Translations under genes and position numbers: made by a program
Assembly (NCBI GenBank): GCA_018873245.2
Contig: JAEMBT020000002.1
Span: forward strand, 11,072,001-11,136,000
Length of the DNA stretch: 64,000 bases
Origin: Archegozetes longisetosus
Taxonomy: Eukaryota > Arthropoda > Arachnida > Sarcoptiformes > Trhypochthoniidae
Reading direction: 5' to 3'
Notes under the pieces: generated by a model
The model's input: the letters and a program-made list of their open reading frames with translations, nothing else
What the model was told of the DNA's origin: nothing
Databases searched by the model: none
Part shown: positions 12,979 to 26,822 of the stretch, in pieces
How the letters are laid out: every line of letters starts with the position of its first letter
Position numbering within the stretch: position 1 is the first letter of the stretch

Positions 12979-14484
12979 TACTATCAGATATAGTAATTTA
13001 ATGTATCGAATATTGTCATATATATTATTAACAGTTTATAGATATTATTGTTTTATTGATTGTTCAAATTTTTCAATAGAAGTATATATAGATCTATATT
13101 AATAGATGATTGATTAAGATTAAAGGCTTGTTGTAATTGCTAACTGTTCAATTGTTAACTCATTTTAAACAGTTTATCATTATATTCAACTTAGAAGTGA
13201 TATAAGTGTTAACTAAATAGTTGTATTAAAGGTTGAATCTTTTGACTTTCGATTTGAAATCAAATGTAATCGTAATACGAGTTATACATCAAATAAATTG
13301 TTCTGATGAACCATTTCTTTCTCTATATTCAATTTAAGGTATTTATCTCACAAATTGATAGTGACGATCTATATAAAAATGATTGTTTCAGTTAAGTTAT
13401 TACCAATTATGCTTAAGAAAATAGTATTTAGTACAGAGCAGTAGCAAAGATAGAAGGGCCGAAAGGGCACAGACTCCTCAGCTGTTTAAAGCTTAGGTCA
13501 ACAATGACTGGAAGGAAGAAAAGTTCGTTTTTATTATAGAAACCAAATTGAACTAAGTCACACAATCTATTTTATAAGTGAATGTACTATGAATACCATA
13601 ATAACAGAGATACCGATTTTGCATAGCTCAATTCTAATACAAAACTCGACCTGACCAATTTTGTGCCCGAACTCAAAATTTCTGAGTTCACCACTAGTTT
13701 AAAGCTGAAGAATTTTAGCTCAAAACTATTGAAAAATAGTTGGAAGATTCAAGTATTGAAAATTAGATTTAATATGCTCAATTTGCCAAATACTTCAAAT
13801 TATTCAGCTTTATTTATACTTCACGCATAGCTCTTCTCTCAAAGTATTTTTATAGCATGCAAATTTCGGAGCAATTTCGTGTCGACCAATTCAGCAAAGT
13901 TGGCGTTAAGAAATATTAGTTATGAGAGTGCCATCCATTGATCACGAGATGTATGAATAAAGTTGCAATTCTAGTACTATTGCTGTATTTCTACTGTAAT
14001 AGCAATTGGTTTATAGACTCGAAATAATAACAATGGCTGCAGATGTTAGTAGATTTGCAGTCCATTTGTTTTCTAATGAACATTTTTAATTAGTTGAACA
14101 CTACTTTTTTATTATACTAAACTAAACCTTCGCTACATTTTGCTTCACTTTTAATCAATACTTTCTAATTGTATGCAATTATTGATTAATTGTTGACAAA
14201 TTGCTAACTGTTTTACGTAACAATTCATTAAAACCAATGTTTGCAAACTCGAGTAAACTGAACCCAAAATTTGGTCATTTATTCAATCGGATAATCTCTT
14301 ATTCGTAGTGTTTTCATAACATTTGATTGAAACCCTAAAAAGTGATGTTAACTCTAATTGTCAGTCAAATGACTGAACAATTGTCTCATTGTTTGATTAC
14401 AAGTTGACCATTAGTTCAATCAGTTATTAAGTGATGTCTTATTCAATTAGAAGATAAGAAGTAATCCAATTTACGACTTAAATC

Positions 14485-17400
14485 ATGTCTAAAATGACAC
14501 TCGATTTCGGTATTGACGTCTCATTGCTTCCAACCGATGTGAGGGAAAAATTGGCCGAATTAGAACTCGAATTATCTGAAGGTATTAACTAATCGCTTTT
14601 ACTACTATTTATTAGCATTTATTTTAGTATTAATTCATTAATTAGTATCCTTATTTTTATATTTTCTCACTTTTTTTTCCTCTAATTAGTCTATTAGTTT
14701 GAATTAGTTTTGCTTTAATTAGTTTATAGATTAGACTAAATGCAGTTATTGTACTAAAAATTGCAAAATGAGTCAAATCTTGTTTAATGCTCTATTAATT
14801 TGAAATTAACTTTTTGTTAATATCTCATTAATTCAGTCAAAAGACTAATGAACTGTTGGATTATAGCAAATATTACTAGATAAGTTTGAAAATAATTACT
14901 CCAACGTTAGTTTGTTTGTTTTAATTGACAGTCACTTCAATGTTAATGTACTTACCGGTCATTTTTGATAAGTGACTGACATTTGAAAAATGAGTTAATC
15001 CAGATTTTTCTTACAACCAACCAAATCGCTTCCAATGCATATTCAGTTCACTTAAACTCTCATTGCATCGAATCATTAGATTTTATCGACTGAGTATTGA
15101 ATTTGTATTTATTTATTATCTTTATTTTTAAATATTTGACAACATGTAAAAAGGTTGCATAGTTTTGTTAAATTTATTATTATTTAGAATCATATATAAC
15201 TAGGGTTTGCAAATATTAATATTAAATGAAATATTTATGATTTATGTGTATGTAGAGCTATCAAATTGAATAAACTTTGCAATTTGCTTATGATTTTATC
15301 CAACAAAATATTAATAAATTTATCTTCAATTTCTTATAAATTCACCTTCAATTTACTAGACATTTATTGTGAGTCTCTTTTTGCAAATTTATATCCAATG
15401 TTTATAAATGCCTCTAAATATTTGTATTAATGCTAAGAAACAAAGTAAACACTTGTCCCAAAAGAGTCTGAGTCTGGACAGGACTAACGCTTATGAAATT
15501 CGTAAACTATTCAACTTTTTCATGATTCACCAACACTTGGAAACTGCTTTAACGTTTTCTGTTTGAATATAACTTGAAGTTAACACGACTTGCTACCGGT
15601 CTCTGTCTCTCTTGTATGTGTCATATCTTTGCACTGCAATTATGCGAATGTTTGGTGATCTCACAAAACGACTATTTCTCAGTTTTATAACTTGTATATC
15701 TTGAGGGCATTTTCTAAAAATACTGCTTACATTCAAAGTTTTTCGCAATTTCTTTTTACTTCTCATATTTTGAGTCAATAATTTGACGCAAATAATCAAA
15801 ACAATACTCTTATGAACGGGTGTATGCAATCAATTTCAATATGATTTGATTCAAACGGATGTGTTTATAAAGAATAGCAATCAAAGTGATATATTTTGAC
15901 TCTATCTCTGCTACGTCCTAAAAGTGTAATTCAATCAATTGTATACATTATGTTATGCTATGTATTTTACATTTACACATATAACTTGCATAATCAATTC
16001 AAGATTAGACTGTTGGTGTTTAGTAGAAAAGTTTAAATTTAAGATTCACAAAACATTACATACAAGCAGATATACTGCCAATATCTGCTTCCTGAATACT
16101 TCAGAATAGTTCAGTTTAAATTTGGAAGACGTTTATGATTATGTGTGAAACAGCCTTTGAGCTGAACTAAGATTTGAAACTTAGTGCCAGATAACAGTTC
16201 GGTTCCCCTGACCTCATTAATGCAGTTTTAATCCGTTTATTAACTTATCGATCGAATGCAAATTCATTTACCACTTCAATACATAATACATGTCTCAGTG
16301 ATAACCACAAAGTAAATTAATCAACTTATGTTTTATCCCATCTAATTCCAAACGAATTCGTCATTTAGCCACACTTGTATTCATAAGTCAAGCTAAAAAT
16401 GGCTAAACACTTGTCGTAGATTGCAATTTCTGCTCAATTTTTAGTTAGTATTGATTTGAATTGAACGTTAACAGTGTTTAGCTAAAGTAGTTGTTTTGCA
16501 TTTGACGTGTGACTTTTTCGACATTTAAAGCCAAACAATTTTACGAAGAGACTCCAATTTTATTGTTATTATAGTTATTGTCTAAAATTTGAATTCTGTA
16601 AAATTTGTTCATGCATGGAAAGTATTGAATAAGTAGTTTGTGACTGACTGCACGAGTGAAAGGATGTGGTTTGGATTTAGCGAACATTTATCGAAGGGAA
16701 GTAAAACATTGAAAATGCTTATCTATCTATTGGCTCCATTGCTCTCGATGTCTGCATCTTAATCGTACGAACTAATAATAATAATATTTGCAATTGTCAT
16801 ATTTGGTGATTATATCAGTGTATTCAATGTTGGATGTATTGTTGATTTGAGAGAAGCTCCATTTAGTGGTATCTATTCATTTATAAGATATGTTGAGAAG
16901 TGTTGATCCCCTTTGCTAAAAGTATTGGTTGGACTTTTCCTTTCCCTCTTAGCCTCCCTTAAAGTTAGTGGGCGGTTTATTTTACTTCCTTTACTTTAAC
17001 TTCATTTCAAGTTTGTCTGCAGTTTGTTTTAATTGTACATTAAACTCTGTGTAGAATAACAAACTATTTTGCATAACTGTGCATTTGTTAATTATCGGAT
17101 TTATTGAGATTTATAATCGTTTTCCAACTCTCTTTCACTATTAAACTTTCAATCTGTTTGAACTCGTTATCCTTTCTAAATAAATACTAACTGTTTTAAT
17201 AGTTTCATATAATAAATAGTTATGTTATAACAATGATATTTTGCGATTGAGCGAATCATAACCCAATTTGAGAGCAACTTCCATATCATAGTGAATAAAT
17301 GAAGTGCAATGAACGTAATGGTAATTTGTATGTTTCAACTTATGCCATGTATGGAATGAAAAGAAGGAAACTAATTATTTGATTATCTAAATATTTTCCA

Positions 17401-20400
17401 ATTTAAATCAAATTAAGTTATTCCCAATGTGCGAGTCATGTTAAAAAAGGCTTAATTGGCAAAAATAGTAGTAACAAAGTTAAAGTGAATCTGAGTTGGA
17501 ATCAGATCAGTCTGTTAAATGCTAGTGGAGTTGTGAGTCTTTATTCCTAATAATGTGTTTGCTATTAAGAGACTTGTGGGACTGTTCCAAGTGTTTGGAT
17601 CTCTGTTTAATGCGTCACAACGTATAAACATGCTATGAGTCTGTTCAAAATTGTTTTCTCTATCAACTGAAAAAAAACTTTATTTCTGGCTCATTCTTAT
17701 TGTCCGCACTATTTATATAAACACCATTAGCCAACTAAATACTATTTCACTGCATTCGCTAGTGCTTCAAATGCGAGACTCTATACTCCAAACAGTCCTC
17801 AACTGATGGTTTTGTTTAACTTTTCACGAGTTATCCGTTGAGTTTAGGATTAAACTAAAAAAGATGAATTTGCGATATTCAGAAAGTGATTTTCATCACA
17901 AGGCACTAGTTTCTCAATCATCACCACAAGCGCAGTGTTCTTTACGTGTTTCATATCCTAAGCAGAAGTCAATGAAACAAACACAAAGTCAGTGCTATCA
18001 AGCGAATCATTGGAAACAGAAACAAACTGAAAAAGTTAATAATAGTTACTATTATTCATCTCCACTTTACGCAAAAAGTTCAAATCCACTGAATATGGAT
18101 TACTTGAACTGTCGACTTAGTGCTGACAAAGGATTCCCATCTTCTCAAAAACTCAGTTCTAATGAAAATGCATCTAAAAGTAAACATCTGGAGCCCATCT
18201 GGTCTCGTCTGCCCGCACAAGTATGGCACTCATTAATGACCAGTTCATCTTCTAATGTTGCGCTCTGTGGTCAAGACACCTCTTCTGACACGTCTTCAGC
18301 GGAAGTGTCTTCTTTTCGCACTTCGTCCGATGCCAGCTGGGACTCAACATCTACTGAAGAAGACATCTTTAGACTAGGAGGTTTGTTGATATATCAACTC
18401 TCACCACTCACTCGTACACTGTTGAGAGTATAGCTATTGTTTGCTGGGTTTGCGCATTATCGCATTAGTCAATTGTTTCATGTAAACTATTTTAGGGCCA
18501 ATGTAACACTATTCATATCTATTATAATGTGTTCCTCAACTCCAACTAATAATTCATATCTAGTTATCATATGTTCGTCTATTTTTTCAGTCACATTTAT
18601 ACAATAAGTTTTGGTCTTGTGTTGAATAATATTGGCTTACCAACTAAATCCTAACATAGATTTTGAGTCTCTTTTTCTTCTAATATAGTGCCACTTGTGA
18701 CTAAATTGAAGTTTGAAAATAAAGACAACTAAATTGTTTTGGTTGCATTCTTATCTGACTTGCGAGAAATTAGAAAAACTCTATTTTGTTTTCTCTCACA
18801 AGTTCAGTGATTGACTCACTTTGACAGGAAGTACATAAACTGCATTTGTTCCAAATTCTAATTTTAGATATTATTCATTTACTTCTTTACTTCTAATCAT
18901 TTAGTATAATAACTATATTATAAGTGATTAATAATTAAATTTGATTTGAAGGCGACATAACACAAAAAGGATATGAAAAGAAAAAGTCAAGATTATTGGC
19001 TCCATACGTAACGTCCCATCAATCAGGTACAAATGACATGACAAATTCTAACCAACACTACATACACAACCAAACCACTCATCACTATTCACTCTCAATA
19101 TTCACCTACAATCCCCGTACACCATCTCTTCCCTAATTTCACTTTCTTCTTCTTTTTCTCTCTTATTCCTCGATTTATGTCCTATTCAGGTGCTGCTAGT
19201 CCTTCGACACGTGCCAAGAGAAGAGCTCACAGGCGTCTCACAAGACATGAAAGTCGCTATCATTCTGGTAAGAAATTTATCACTTATTTTAAGCAAAATA
19301 TTTCTACTTTTTGCTCTCTAGCTATTTATACTATTCTCTCAATTATCACCATATTTTGTAATGATTTGCATTTTTTGACAATAATAAGACCGGTTTGCTC
19401 CATAAAAATCTATTCGTAGCAATAAAACTAATTCTAAGATTTATGAGTTTAAGTTACGTAGCTCAGAGAAATATCTCAAGATTTTATTTTCGACGATTAA
19501 TGATCGTTCGCAAGATTAAATAAACCATAAATTGACATCAAATTGTAGAAAAATTCAAATTAGTTGAGTCAATCATATTGCTTTATCAGATTTTGAACTC
19601 ATGTTTTTCGCCAAATTCATGACAATTTGCAGCCTTTTTCTCAAATTTAATTTTTTTCTTTACCTATAATATGGGACCCTCTAAGGAATAATTGGACATG
19701 ACTTTAAATTAAGCTAATTATCATAACATAAATAAATAATAGGTTGAAAAAATGCAGTTTTTGTTCTAAATAAACTAATGATCCAGAGAAGTAAGGGAAA
19801 CGTCAGAAATTGATGTCCAAAATTGTTGACAGCATTCGTAGACACAACAAAGGTTGAGCATAATTTTCTATAATTAGCTGTTCAACAAAATGAGTCAAAT
19901 ATATATGGAATAATTGTTTTTACATCATACATTTTTTAAAAGCTAAGCAATTTTTTAATTGATACAGAGGTGAGACAAGAAGCCGTACAGCAAGCATTGG
20001 CAGCGATGCAAAACAAGCCAAAACCATCAATGCCTATGCCATCAAAACGAACGTCAGTTATGGCAACTTCCCCGAATCGTGATAGAAAAAGGGTGACAGA
20101 TTCGTCATCAGATGATGACAGCATTTTAAACGAAAGTAGTAGTACTCCTGAACACGATAAGAATTCGCGACCTTTTTCGATCGGGCAGTCAGTTAATTCG
20201 TCGGATACGTCGAGTACTTCATCGCCAGCCCATGAAATACAAGCGCCTCCGCCCAGAATTATTGGTGTTCAGGAACACAGCAGTGCTGTAGGAGCTCAAC
20301 AAATCAGTCATAATCAACAGAGACGTAAACATCAAAGTCAATCACAACCTCCTTTACCTCCACATCAGCAGCAAATGCTTAAACAGCATCACATAAGTTC

Positions 20401-23400
20401 TCGTTTCAATGGCAGTTCTAGTGATTACGCTAATGAAATACCTCCTGATCGTCCCGAAAGAATCAGTTCACGTTCCGATAGCGGTATTGCAAACTTAGCT
20501 GATGTTATGCAAAACTTGACGCCATCGACGACTTATAACGCTCAGCCCGATGTTACCAATAATGCACAATCACTAAGAGATTCACAATTAGGTATAGATT
20601 TGATTAGTTCATTTATTGGCTGTCAACACTTATTATTGATTTGAATACTTTTAGGTCTTGATAATTATAGTACTGGAACTGGTACTGGAAGATGGAAGGT
20701 GTCGGCAAAGATACAGCAATTACTAAACACTTTGAAAAGGCCCAAAAGACGACCACTTCCTGACTTTTATATCGATGACGAAACTGATCTTGAAATAGCC
20801 GCCAATCAATTAGATCCTACAGCACCGCGGCCTGAAGGCAGCACAATGTTACCATCGATAGGTGAACAGCTTATGGTTCCGGCAGGTTTACCAAAAACAT
20901 TAGAGGCGGCTTTACTACGATATGGTTCAGCTACATTCAAAGCTCCAGCTGCCACAGTTTTGGACACTAATAATAAAATGAGTCCTCCACTAACCTATGG
21001 AAAACTTCTGAGTCGTTCGCGAAAAATTGCTTACAACTTGTTAAATAAAATCGGACATAAGGGTGAGATCAGCATCAAGCCTGGAGATCGAGTTGCACTT
21101 ATCTTTCCTAATAATGATCCAATTGGGTTCATGTGTGCGTTCTATGGTTGTTTGACCGCTGGTGTGATTCCAGTCTCTATTGAAGTACCCCTTACTAGAC
21201 GTGATGCCGGTTCACAACAAATAGGATTTTTATTGGGAAGCTGTAATGTTGCCTATGCTCTCACGTCAGAGGCTTGTAATAAGGGACTTCCTAAAACTGC
21301 CACTGGAGAAATACATACTTTTAAAGGATGGCCCAAGCTAAGTTGGCTCATAATTGATAATCTGAGTAAACCTCCTAAAGATTGGTCGCCACCCTCTAGA
21401 ATATCGGAAGAAGCACCCGCTTATATCGAATACACAGTCGATAAGGACGGGTCTATGAAAGGAGTTTCTGTGTCTAGAAATGCCATGATTTCTCATTGTC
21501 GAGCTTTGACCGGAGCGTGTAATTACACTGAAGGAGAAAATATGATTTGTGTGCTAGATTTCAAGCGAGAAGTTGGTTTATGGCATTCTATTCTATCCAG
21601 TGTCTTGAATGGAATGCATGTAATATTCATACCCTATGCACTAATGAAGATCAATCCGGCCTCTTGGATGCTTATGATTACCAAATTCAAAGCATCGGTT
21701 GCTATTTGTAAATCAAGAGACTTGCATTGGGGACTATTAGCAACTAAGGACCATAAAGATGTTAACTTGAGTTCACTCAGAATGCTTTTAGTCGCTGATG
21801 GTTCTAATCCTTGGTCTCTCTCATCCTGTGATCAATTTTTGAGTGTTTTTCATAGTAGAGGTTTAAGAGCTGAAGCAATGTGTCCGTGTGCTATATCTGC
21901 AGAAGCACTTACTATTTCTGTCAGAAGGTCTGTACTCAATCTCTTTTCACTTTTATTCATTCAAATTGTTCCTGCATACCAAAAGACTATAGAAACGATA
22001 ATAAAATATTTGTTGTCATGACAGGCCCGGTCGAACTGGAATCGGTGCTACTGGAAGAGGAGTTCTTTCTATGTCTGCTTTAAGTTATGGTGTTATTCGT
22101 GTTGATCAAGAAAATAGCTTAACTTCATTAACTTTACAAGATTGTGGTCATGTTTTGCCTGGAGGTTAGTTTTCATATTTGTTAATTTCTTTCTATAAAA
22201 AATTATTTAAAATAACTAAAATTAAAAATTTCAAAATTTCGAAACTAAAATGATTTGAATTGATTTGGTTCTGATAGTTTGAAAATTTTAGTGAATTATT
22301 TCTATTGAAAATGTCAACTCTGATAGTACATTGAACTTAATTGCCACTTATTTCTTTCAAGTTGATTGATTGCTATTTACAAAATACAATAATAAAACTA
22401 ATTAAATGATTTAATAGCGATCGCAGCTGTTGTTAAAATCAATGGTGCGCCGCATTTGTGCAAAACTGATGAAGTCGGAGAAATATGTTTGAGTACAACG
22501 GCTGCAGGAACTTGTTATTGGGGTCTCCAAGGACTCACTAATAATATTTTCAAAATGCAACCCTTAAATTCGGATGGACGGCCATTTAGTGAACAAACAT
22601 TTGTAAGAACAGGTCTTTTAGGCTTCATGGGTCCGGGGGCTCTGGTGTTCGTGTGTGGCACCAGAGACGGAGTGATGCAAGTGAGCGGACGCAAACATAA
22701 TACTGACGATCTAATCGCTACTGTATTGGCTGTCGAGCCGATGAAGTTTGTATATCGCGGGCGAATTGCAATTTTTTCAATCAAAGTACTAAGAGATGAG
22801 CGAATTTGTGTCATTGCGGAACAGCGACCAGATTGTACTGAAGAAGAAAGCTTTCAATGGATGAGTCGTGTTTTGCAAGCAGTTGACAGCATACATCAGA
22901 TCGGAATTTATTGTTTGGCACTCGTACCTCCTAACTGTTTGCCCAAAACACCGTTGGGTGGAATCCATTTGTCAGAGGTAAAACGAAGATTCTTAGAAGG
23001 AAGTCTCCATCCAGCAAATGTTCTGATGTGTCCGCACACTTGTGTCACTAATTTGCCAAAACCAAGAGAAGTTCACACAGAAATAGGCCCGGCATCAGTT
23101 ATGGTGGGCAACATCGTTCAAGGCGTCAGATTGGCGATTGCACAGGGAAGAGATGTCGGATCTATTGAAGAAGACTCAGATACAACCAGAAAATATCAGT
23201 TCATATCAGAAATTCTGAAATGGAGGTCTACCACATCTCCTGAACATAACATCTTCACTTTACTTAATTCTAAAGGAGGAGAAGCAGCAACGCTAACATG
23301 TTCTCAGCTGCACAAGCGTGCAGAACGTGTCGCCTGTTTGTTGTTAGAACGCGGAAAGTTGAATACTGGCGATCATGTGGCGCTCATTTATTCACCCGGA

Positions 23401-25285
23401 ATCGATTTGATTTGCGCGTTTTATGGCTGCCTGTTTATAGGAGTAGTTCCGGTCACGATCAGACCACCACATCCTCAGAACTTGCAAACCACACTTCCAA
23501 CTGTTCGTATGATTGTCGACGTGTCAAAATCTGTGCTAATCTTGTCAACCGGTCCCGTCATAAAATTGCTCAAATCAAAAGAGGCCGGAAATGTAGTAGA
23601 CATCAAGTCATGGCCGCAAACGCTCGACACCGACGACTTACCAAAGAAGAAGCTGACTAGTATTTATAGAGCACCAACACCTGAAATGATTGCTTATTTG
23701 GACTTTAGTGTTAGCACCACAGGAATGTTGGCCGGGATTAAGGTGTCTCACGCGGCGGCCACCTCTCTCTGCAGAAGTATGAAACTCGCGTGTGAGCTAT
23801 ATCCATCACGACATATCGCACTTTGCCTCGACCCATACTGTGGTCTTGGATTCGTGTTATGGTGTCTCAATAGTGTTTATTCTGGTCATCATTCTATACT
23901 GATTCCTCCCTCAGAAGTGGAAATCAATCCTGCGTTGTGGTTGACTGCTGTCAGTCAGTATAAAGTACGCGACACTTTCTGTTCATATGGTGTTATGGAG
24001 CTCTGCACTAAAGGATTGGGATCTTCTATACAACAAATGAAGGTATTTTAGCAGTGCTCACAATCTACTGGTTGAGGCTTTAGTTCTTTTTGAAGATAAC
24101 TAACATGTATTCTTGACTTGTTTTTATAGCAAAGAGGGGTAAACTTGAGTTGTGTTCGAACATGTGTCGTTGTGGCCGAAGAACGTCCGCGAATTGCTCT
24201 TACGAGTTCATTTTCGAAATTATTTCAAAGCCTTGGTCTTTCAGGAAGAGCTGTCAGTACGTCGTTCGGGTGTCGCGTCAATGTTGCGCTTTGCCTTCAG
24301 GGGGCATCAAGTCCCGACCCAACCACTGTTTATGTTGATACTCGTGCTTTGCGTAACGATAGAGTGACTCTTGTGGAACGTGGTGCACCGCATAGTTTGT
24401 GTCTTATGGAATCTGGAAAACTTTTACCTGGAGTTAAAGTCGTGATCGCCAATCCTGACACTAAAGGTCATTGCGGTGACTCTAATCTTGGAGAGGTATT
24501 TCATTTTTATATTTCCAAGTTTTATTTCCGATTCTAATCTCATTAATTCAAATATATTTAGATTTGGGTCCAATCGCCACATAATTCAAGTGGTTATTTC
24601 ACTATATATGGTGACGACTCTTTACATAATGATCACTTCAATGCCAGACTTATAACCGGTGATGCGACTCAAACTTATGCTCGAACAGGATATTTGGGAT
24701 TTTTGCGAAGAACGGAATCGGTTCAGGCAGACGGAGGTCTGATTTGACTTCAATTACTTAGTTATATATAAACTACAGTTATATATATATATATATTAAT
24801 AAAATTGTATTTGTCAAGCAGAACTGCATGATGCAATATTCGTTGTTGGTTCTTTGGATGAAACGATAACACTCAGAGGTCTACGATATCATCCAATAGA
24901 TATTGAAAATAGTGTTATGCGTTCTCATAAGAAAATATCCGAATGGTTAGTATTAACTGATTGATTGATTATCGAACAATTACATAAATAGATTACTAAA
25001 ACAAAATTTTGATCATTTATCAACTCTCGCAGTGCTGTCTTCACTTGGACTAATTTACTTGTTGTAGTCGTAGAACTTGATGGAAATGAAAACGAAGCAC
25101 TAGATTTAGTGCCATTAGTTACTAATGTTGTCTTAGAAGAACATCATCTAATAGTAGGAGTTGTAGTAGTAGTCGATCCCGGAGTCGTTCCAATCAATTC
25201 TAGAGGAGAAAAACAACGAATGCATTTACGCGATGGATTCCTGGCTGACCAGTTGGACCCTATTTATGTTGCCTACAATATGTGA
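14485..25285 (+). CDS. DIP2: DIP2, disco-interacting protein 2
   Basis: Large cytosolic protein with a DMAP1-binding region and two adenylate-forming (acyl-CoA synthetase-like) domains; the family is tied to neuronal morphology and lipid metabolism. Coding exons: 14485-14581, 18952-19026, 19190-19267, 19968-20591, 20655-21927, 22025-22164, 22418-24042, 24130-24495, 24562-24736, 24822-24945 and 25033-25285. All phases agree and give about 1609 residues (human DIP2A is about 1570). The N-terminus LPTDVREKLAELELELSEG is the DMAP1-binding signature, followed by DITQKGYEKKKSRLL. A Ser-rich linker (about residues 85-300) leads to KIQQLLNTLKRPKR. Domain 1 spans about 370-960 and domain 2 about 1020-1600. 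The usual TSGTTGxPKG adenylation loop is replaced by VDKDGSMKGVSVS in domain 1 and VSTTGMLAGIKVS in domain 2, as in the family. The end DQLDPIYVAYNM is family-typical. A second 5' coding exon is listed separately. Confidence 0.95.
14582..17863 (+). other. DIP2 intron 1, 5' part
   Basis: 3.3 kb between the first DIP2 coding exon and the alternative 5' exon. AT-rich, with no recognised nested gene. A TATA-like element sits near its 3' end at 17714. Confidence 0.6.
17714..17721 (+). promoter_or_regulatory. TATA-like element, possible internal DIP2 promoter
   Basis: TATATAAA about 35 nt upstream of a TTTCACTG initiator-like sequence (A at 17749) and 150 nt before the alternative DIP2 ATG at 17864. 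The position suits an internal promoter for the alternative isoform. AT-rich DNA makes chance TATA matches common. Confidence 0.3.
17864..18380 (+). CDS. DIP2: Alternative first coding exon of DIP2
   Basis: ATG-started, 517 nt, open throughout, ending in a GAG/GTTTGT donor in phase 1. That is the same phase as canonical exon 1, so it can splice to 18952 and replace residues 1-32 with about 172 Ser/Gln-rich residues. The joined product reads EEDIFRLGG then DITQKGYEKK. The encoded stretch (SSDTSSAEVSSFRTSSDAS) is low-complexity and probably disordered. This isoform would be about 1749 residues and lack the first DMAP1-binding helix. Length, phase and a possible upstream TATA support it; there is no homology evidence. 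It could instead be a separate short gene ending by reading through the donor. Confidence 0.55.
18381..18951 (+). other. DIP2 intron before exon 2
   Basis: 571 nt shared by both isoform models, ending in acceptor TTGAAG. No other feature seen. Confidence 0.6.
19268..19967 (+). other. DIP2 intron 3
   Basis: 700-nt intron, donor G/GTAAGA and acceptor GATACAG, phase 1. Nothing else recognised. Confidence 0.75.
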
Positions 25286-25321
25286 TTTGTGATCAGTTCT
25301 TTTGTTGAATTTAGTTTTTTT

Positions 25322-25327
25322 ATTAAA
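25322..25327 (+). terminator. Poly(A) signal ATTAAA, probably DIP2
   Basis: ATTAAA variant 37 nt after the DIP2 stop codon. The gap to the convergent MRPL10 stop is only 281 nt, so the 3' ends of the two transcripts may overlap. Confidence 0.4.
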
Positions 25328-25566
25328 CACATTCCATTTATTAGCTTTATATTATGCTCATTGGATAGCATATTGATTATTCCCGCTTTTTCATTGACAA
25401 ATCATTCGAGATTAATTGAATTGTAAATTAGCTTTAAAATGAACTAGTTGTCATACAATTGGATCGATAATTGTTTTTAATAATTATATCAAATTTTCAA
25501 CTGAATAAAATGCGTTTTCTTTAACAATCAATGGTCTAGTTTTGAAAAAACAATCCTAAATCAAAT

Positions 25567-26389
25567 CTACTTTTGTTGATCTTTTACATATGAATCAAGA
25601 TTATTAGCTAACTTAGAGATTGGATAAATAGTCTTATCGCTTATTGATTTTGCTGCGAGTGATAGCGTCAAACTCAGTTGTGAACGAACGGTATGCAAAT
25701 CAGGTAAACGATTATAATCTTTGAGTTGATCAACACTAAGAAACCTGTCATCAATTATTGCAGCCAATAGTATGATTTTAGGATTTTTCTTATTCAATTT
25801 GAACAACTTAGCGACTTGTGGTTCGGCTGAAAACAGAACTGTGAAATCTGGATCTTGACTCAGATGTAGCGCTGACTCGTATTTGGTGCCCTTCATTGCT
25901 AACTGAGCGATGTCTTTATTGTAGTATCTGAGAAACATGTCTTCGTGCTGAAACATATTCCGAATCGATAGCTTTTCTCTGTTTTTCATTACGTTCGTGT
26001 GATAAAAGCATATCATTCGAGAAGAACGCAATTCTTGTTTCATGTCTTCAGCCAGAAGTTTATCGTAAGGATGTATTTGTCGTTCAGCTTTTGGCAATAA
26101 ATTTTTGCATTTTTCAGACTCTGGTCTTCTGTCTACGGGCATAACAGGCTCACAAACAGCTAACATTTGTTTGCGAACAAAATGCGGTTCACGATATTTT
26201 CGAAGATATATCTGTTTTCGGTTTCGGATTTGGTACCAATTGCCCGACAAACTTACTTTAAATTCAATAAAACAATCGATTAGTTATTGATCAATTGTAA
26301 AAGTTTTATAATATAGAAATACCATTAGTTTTGATCGTTTTCTCAATTGGAGATAAAATTCTAGAAAAGTTATGCAAAAGTTGTGACAT
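25567..26389 (-). CDS. MRPL10: Mitochondrial ribosomal protein uL10m
   Basis: Large-subunit mitoribosome stalk-base protein. Exons 26389-26323 and 26255-25567 are separated by a 67-nt intron, phase 1 (donor ATG/GTATTT, acceptor TTAAAG), giving 251 residues against 261 in human. The short first exon starts MSQLLHNFSRILSP, a plausible mitochondrial presequence. The body carries the family stretches VRKQMLAVCEPVMP, SRMICFYHTN and the conserved LLAAIIDDRFLS (human LLGGCIDDTILS), and ends NLDSYVKDQQK. The gene converges with DIP2. The first exon was placed because the long open frame has no in-frame ATG at its 5' end. Confidence 0.88.
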
Positions 26390-26791
26390 TTTGCTTATTA
26401 GCCAATTTCTATTGATTCCAAACCCTTATTAAACTACTGTTATTTGTTAAATAAGTTTAAATAAGTATATTTAGTTTATTTATTTTCTTAGAAACACAAC
26501 TTTAAAAATGTACGAAAAATGGATTTAAATCTGATGCTTAAAGTACGTCAGAAAATGAAGTGACTTTATTTGTAATTTAGTCTGAGGTGACAATTTATTT
26601 GTTTTTATGTGTTTGCTTAGTGTCTAATAAGGCAATAAATTAGATTAGATTAAATTAAATTAAATTAATCAATATTAAACAGTTACTCGCAAATAAGAAA
26701 TACAAAAAGTTGACATATTTGATGAACGGAAAAGAGAGTGTGGTGAAAAGAGGGATGAGATATGGGCCTAAAAAGAAGTTAATGCTGGCTC

Positions 26792-26800
26792 TATATAAAA
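26792..26800 (+). promoter_or_regulatory. TATA-like element upstream of ZSWIM8
   Basis: TATATAAAA followed within about 30 nt by a GA-rich start region. It is a candidate core promoter for ZSWIM8, whose ATG is 840 nt downstream, presumably with a spliced 5' UTR. Confidence 0.3.
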
Positions 26801-26822
26801 ATAGTTGAGATTGAGAGGAATG

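Larger units (their letters stand above)
11934..14484. other. KChIP-DIP2 intergenic region
   Basis: 2.55 kb between two plus-strand genes. It holds the KChIP poly(A) signal at 12089 and one small minus-strand open frame (12796-12978). Otherwise AT-rich with nothing recognised. Confidence 0.5.

Noticed and set aside
21880-22083. Frame across DIP2 exon 5/6 border
   Set aside because: It reads through the intron 21928-22024 in the wrong frame; splicing with phase 2 restores the family sequence.
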